Assembly (NCBI GenBank): GCA_010025475.1
Contig: RGTE01000005.1
Coordinates: 1-24,390 of the forward strand
Direction of reading: 5' to 3'
Length of the DNA stretch: 24,390 nt
DNA from: Verrucomicrobiota bacterium
Lineage (GTDB): Bacteria > Verrucomicrobiota > Verrucomicrobiia > Methylacidiphilales > Verrucolacustridaceae
Positions 22,169 through 24,390 of this stretch are shown here, piece after piece. Positions within the stretch are counted from its first letter, which is position 1, and each line of letters begins with the position of its first letter. The position numbers were made by a program, and so were the translations under genes. The notes under the pieces were generated by a model, which saw only the letters and a list, made by a program, of their open reading frames with translations, was not told the origin of the DNA and ran no database searches.

Positions 22169-23557
22169 TTAAGCCGGGTTGCGCACCACGAACATCTTCT
22201 CCGCGGTCATATCCTCCATGCTCCGGGGAATTCCGCCCATCCCGAGCCCCGACTGCATCCTTCCGCCAAACGGCATCCAGTCCACCCGGAAGGCCGTGTG
22301 GTCATTCACCATCACCGCCGTGGCCTGCAGATTTCGTACGTAATAAAACGCCCGGTCGATATCCCGGGTGAACACCGCGGACTGGAAGCAGACCGGCAAC
22401 GCGTTGGCCCGCCTCACCGCCTCCTCCGGTTTGTCGTAGGAATAAACGCACACCACCGGCCCGAACACCTCGTCGGAAGAAACCTTGGCATCCTCCGGGG
22501 GGTTCCACAGCACCGTCGGTGCGTAGCAACTGGCCGAAACCTTCTTCCCCCCACAAAGCAGTTTGGCACCCTTTTTCACCGCTTCCTCCACCCACCCAGC
22601 CACCCGGTCGTTCTCCGTGTGACTGATCAGCGGACCGATCTCCGTTTTCGGATCCGCCGGATCGCCCACCACCAGCTTGGCCGCCTGGTCTGCGATCCTC
22701 TGGGCCACCCCTTCCGCAATGGAGCGATGGGCATAAATCCTCTGCACCGAAACGCAAACCTGCCCTGCATGGTAGAAACCGGCTTTCACCAGCAACGGCA
22801 GAGCATCCTCCAGGTTGGCATCGGCCTCCAAAATCACCGGTGCGACCCCGCCATGCTCCAAAGCGCAGGTGGCCCCGGGCGCTAATTTCGACCGCAATGC
22901 CCAACCCACCCGACCCGACCCGATGAAGCTGAAAAAGCTTAATCGCGGATCGCTCACCAACAATTCGGCATCGGCATTGGCGCAAACCACCGCTTGGCAC
23001 CATTCTTTGGGCAGACCGGCCTGATGCAGCAGATCGACCAGAGTCAGACACGACAGCGGCGTTTTGGTGGCCGGCTTGACCACCACCGGGCACCCCGTTG
23101 CGACCGCTGGGATCACCTGATGGATGATCAGGTTGATCGGATGGTTGAAGGCGCTGATCGCCGTGACCAGGCCACCCGGCTCCCGATAGGTGTAGGCCAT
23201 GCGGTTCATCGAGGCGGCGTTGAGCCGCATGGGAATCTCCCGGCCCAGCAGATGTGGAATCGTCTCCATGGCCACGCGAACCCCGTTGATCGCCCGCGCC
23301 ATTTCAACCTTGGTGTCGATGAGTGGCTTGCCGCCCTCGGCCAACGACTGTCCGATGATCTTCTCCTGGTTAGCCCCAAGCAGTCTCTGGAACTTCTCAA
23401 GGATCTCGATCCGCTGGGGCACATTGAGCCACTTGGACCGGTCGGCAAAGACGGCCGCTGCCTGATCCAGGCGCTGCTGGACCTCTGCCCGATCTTGCAC
23501 CGCCGCTTGCCCCACCTTTTTTCCGTCAAACGGATTGAGCACCTCCAGCATCTTCAC
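22169..23557 (-). CDS. Aldehyde dehydrogenase family protein, NAD(P)+-dependent
   Basis: The 462-residue protein has the ALDH superfamily layout: NPFDGKKVG at the N terminus, FNHP with Asn138, VVKPATKTPLSC with Lys161, the general-base Glu234 in LEHGG (more often LELGG), the nucleophile Cys268 in GQVCVSVQRI, then EVFGPVV and PFGGRMQSGLG. The GQVC.SVQR active site is typical of the ALDH branch that includes lactaldehyde, phosphonoacetaldehyde and sulfolactaldehyde/sulfoacetaldehyde-type enzymes, so a small hydroxy-, phosphono- or sulfo-aldehyde is a reasonable guess. The start is GTG 23557 (behind AGGG at good spacing) or ATG 23551; both give the same protein apart from two residues. It diverges from a TauE/SafE permease across 89 bp. 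Confidence 0.9.
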   Translation of the reverse strand: MKMLEVLNPFDGKKVGQAAVQDRAEVQQRLDQAAAVFADRSKWLNVPQRIEILEKFQRLLGANQEKIIGQSLAEGGKPLIDTKVEMARAINGVRVAMETIPHLLGREIPMRLNAASMNRMAYTYREPGGLVTAISAFNHPINLIIHQVIPAVATGCPVVVKPATKTPLSCLTLVDLLHQAGLPKEWCQAVVCANADAELLVSDPRLSFFSFIGSGRVGWALRSKLAPGATCALEHGGVAPVILEADANLEDALPLLVKAGFYHAGQVCVSVQRIYAHRSIAEGVAQRIADQAAKLVVGDPADPKTEIGPLISHTENDRVAGWVEEAVKKGAKLLCGGKKVSASCYAPTVLWNPPEDAKVSSDEVFGPVVCVYSYDKPEEAVRRANALPVCFQSAVFTRDIDRAFYYVRNLQATAVMVNDHTAFRVDWMPFGGRMQSGLGMGGIPRSMEDMTAEKMFVVRNPA

Positions 23558-23646
23558 AAGATCACCCTAGCTCGCCTTCCTTGCGGCGGACAATCGTGCG
23601 TCATAATCCTTCCGGAATATCGCTCTTTGACGTAGGTTCCCAACCC

Positions 23647-24390
23647 ATGCCAATTCTCGTCACTGCCATGTTGGTTGGCCTGGTCGGCCAGTTGGTCGAT
23701 GGGGCCTTGGGTATGGCCTACGGTGTCACCTGCTCCACCTTCCTTCTCACCCTGGGCGTTGCGCCTGCCATGATCAGCTACAGCGTGAAGGTCTCGGAGA
23801 TCTTCACCACCGGCATCAGCGGGGTTAGCCATCTCTTTCACCAAAACGTGAATCGGGCCCTCTTTTGGGAATTGGCTGCGCCCGGAGTTTTGGGGGGCGT
23901 GACTGGGGCGTACATCCTTTCCAACTTTCCCGGGGAAAAATTCAAGCCTTGGATTAGCGGCTACCTCCTCCTGATGGGCGGATATATCCTTTGGCGGTCC
24001 AACCATAAGCCGATCGTCATCGGTACCGAGCCCACCAAGGCGGTCCCCTTGGCAGCCGTGGGCGGTTTTCTGGACGCGGTCGGAGGCGGGGGTTGGGGTC
24101 CCGTGGTAACCTCCACCCTCCTCGCCAAGGGCCACCAACCCCGGTACGTGATCGGCTCGGTCAATCTCGCCGAATTTTTTGTCACCTTGAGCCAAGCCAT
24201 CACCTTCTTTATTTTTTTAAAGCTGGAAAACTTCAGGATCATCGCCGGCCTGATCCTGGGCGGCATCATCGCCGCTCCCTTCGCCGCCAAGCTCTGCCAA
24301 ATCCTCCCGGCCAAGGTTCTGATGCGTTTGGTAGGGATTCTCCTGATCCTCATCAGCACCCGGACCCTTCTTTTGGCATTGGGGAAAATT
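23647..24390 (+). CDS. TSUP (TauE/SafE) family membrane transporter, 3' end cut by window edge
   Basis: TSUP proteins are inner-membrane permeases, several of which export sulfite, sulfoacetate or related organosulfur anions. The 248 codons visible run to the window edge with no stop. Hydrophobic segments fill most of the length; GLVGQLVDGALGMAYG (about 11-26) and the repeat VGGFLDAVGGGGWGPVVTS in the second half are the paired GxxxD / GGGxGP family motifs. Typical family length is about 250-270, so little is missing. It begins at ATG 23647 after CCCAACCC without a Shine-Dalgarno. Its only visible partner is the divergent aldehyde dehydrogenase. The substrate is not determined by sequence. 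Confidence 0.9.
   Translation, partial: MPILVTAMLVGLVGQLVDGALGMAYGVTCSTFLLTLGVAPAMISYSVKVSEIFTTGISGVSHLFHQNVNRALFWELAAPGVLGGVTGAYILSNFPGEKFKPWISGYLLLMGGYILWRSNHKPIVIGTEPTKAVPLAAVGGFLDAVGGGGWGPVVTSTLLAKGHQPRYVIGSVNLAEFFVTLSQAITFFIFLKLENFRIIAGLILGGIIAAPFAAKLCQILPAKVLMRLVGILLILISTRTLLLALGKI

Noticed and set aside
1..24390. tRNA, rRNA, CRISPR array, transposase, integrase, toxin-antitoxin or phage-defence genes
   Set aside because: I looked in all gaps and at all proteins and saw none; intergenic gaps are too short for most of these.

Overview
The window is a compact, high-GC (roughly 60 %) bacterial chromosome segment. It holds 20 protein genes on both strands, no RNA genes, and no insertion sequence, phage or CRISPR signature. 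It looks like core chromosome: NAD, pantothenate and queuosine synthesis, tRNA modification, IF-1, MutS, sulfate assimilation and a Prc-type protease. The gene set and the wide use of starts without a clear Shine-Dalgarno sequence would fit a Gram-negative of the PVC group, perhaps Verrucomicrobiota. That placement is an inference at low confidence, because no marker here settles it. No stretch longer than 300 bases lacks a gene; the largest gaps are 10821-11017, 19904-20088, 12797-12919 and 15502-15608.

Left part (1-5586): nadC (cut by the left edge) diverges from a Sua5-type threonylcarbamoyl-AMP synthase gene. Next is a sulfate assimilation cluster: cysD and a fused cysN-cysC gene on the minus strand, and cysH on the plus strand starting only 40 bp from cysD. 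The fused APS kinase makes PAPS, and the CysH has the residues of a PAPS reductase rather than an APS reductase, so the three genes form a consistent sulfate-to-sulfite route. infA follows cysH.

Middle (5583-12166): a minus-strand run reads mutS, then a GT28 glycosyltransferase resembling diacylglycerol glycosyltransferases and MGDG synthases, then a GH1 glycosidase translationally coupled to it by a GTGA overlap. This GT28/GH1 pair is the most suggestive metabolic idea in the window. A GT-B-like glycosyltransferase gene on the plus strand diverges from mutS.

Signalling block (12170-15501): a LuxR-type regulator with a degenerate receiver domain diverges from a MASE1-PAS-LytS-type histidine kinase, which overlaps its LytTR response regulator by ATGA. 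Direct repeats 21 bp apart lie in the shared intergenic region, which suggests a small three-protein circuit. A Prc/CtpA-type periplasmic protease follows under its own likely promoter, then a peroxiredoxin-like thioredoxin-fold protein.

Right part (18604-24390): trmB and an uncharacterised basic protein overlap on the minus strand. Across an AT-rich gap, a CrtQ/HpnB-like membrane glycosyltransferase, panD and queF run on the plus strand. An aldehyde dehydrogenase gene then diverges from a TauE/SafE-family permease that runs off the right edge.

Packing is extreme. Two convergent pairs share bases of their stop codons, and other convergent pairs are 3-18 bp apart, leaving almost no room for intrinsic terminators.
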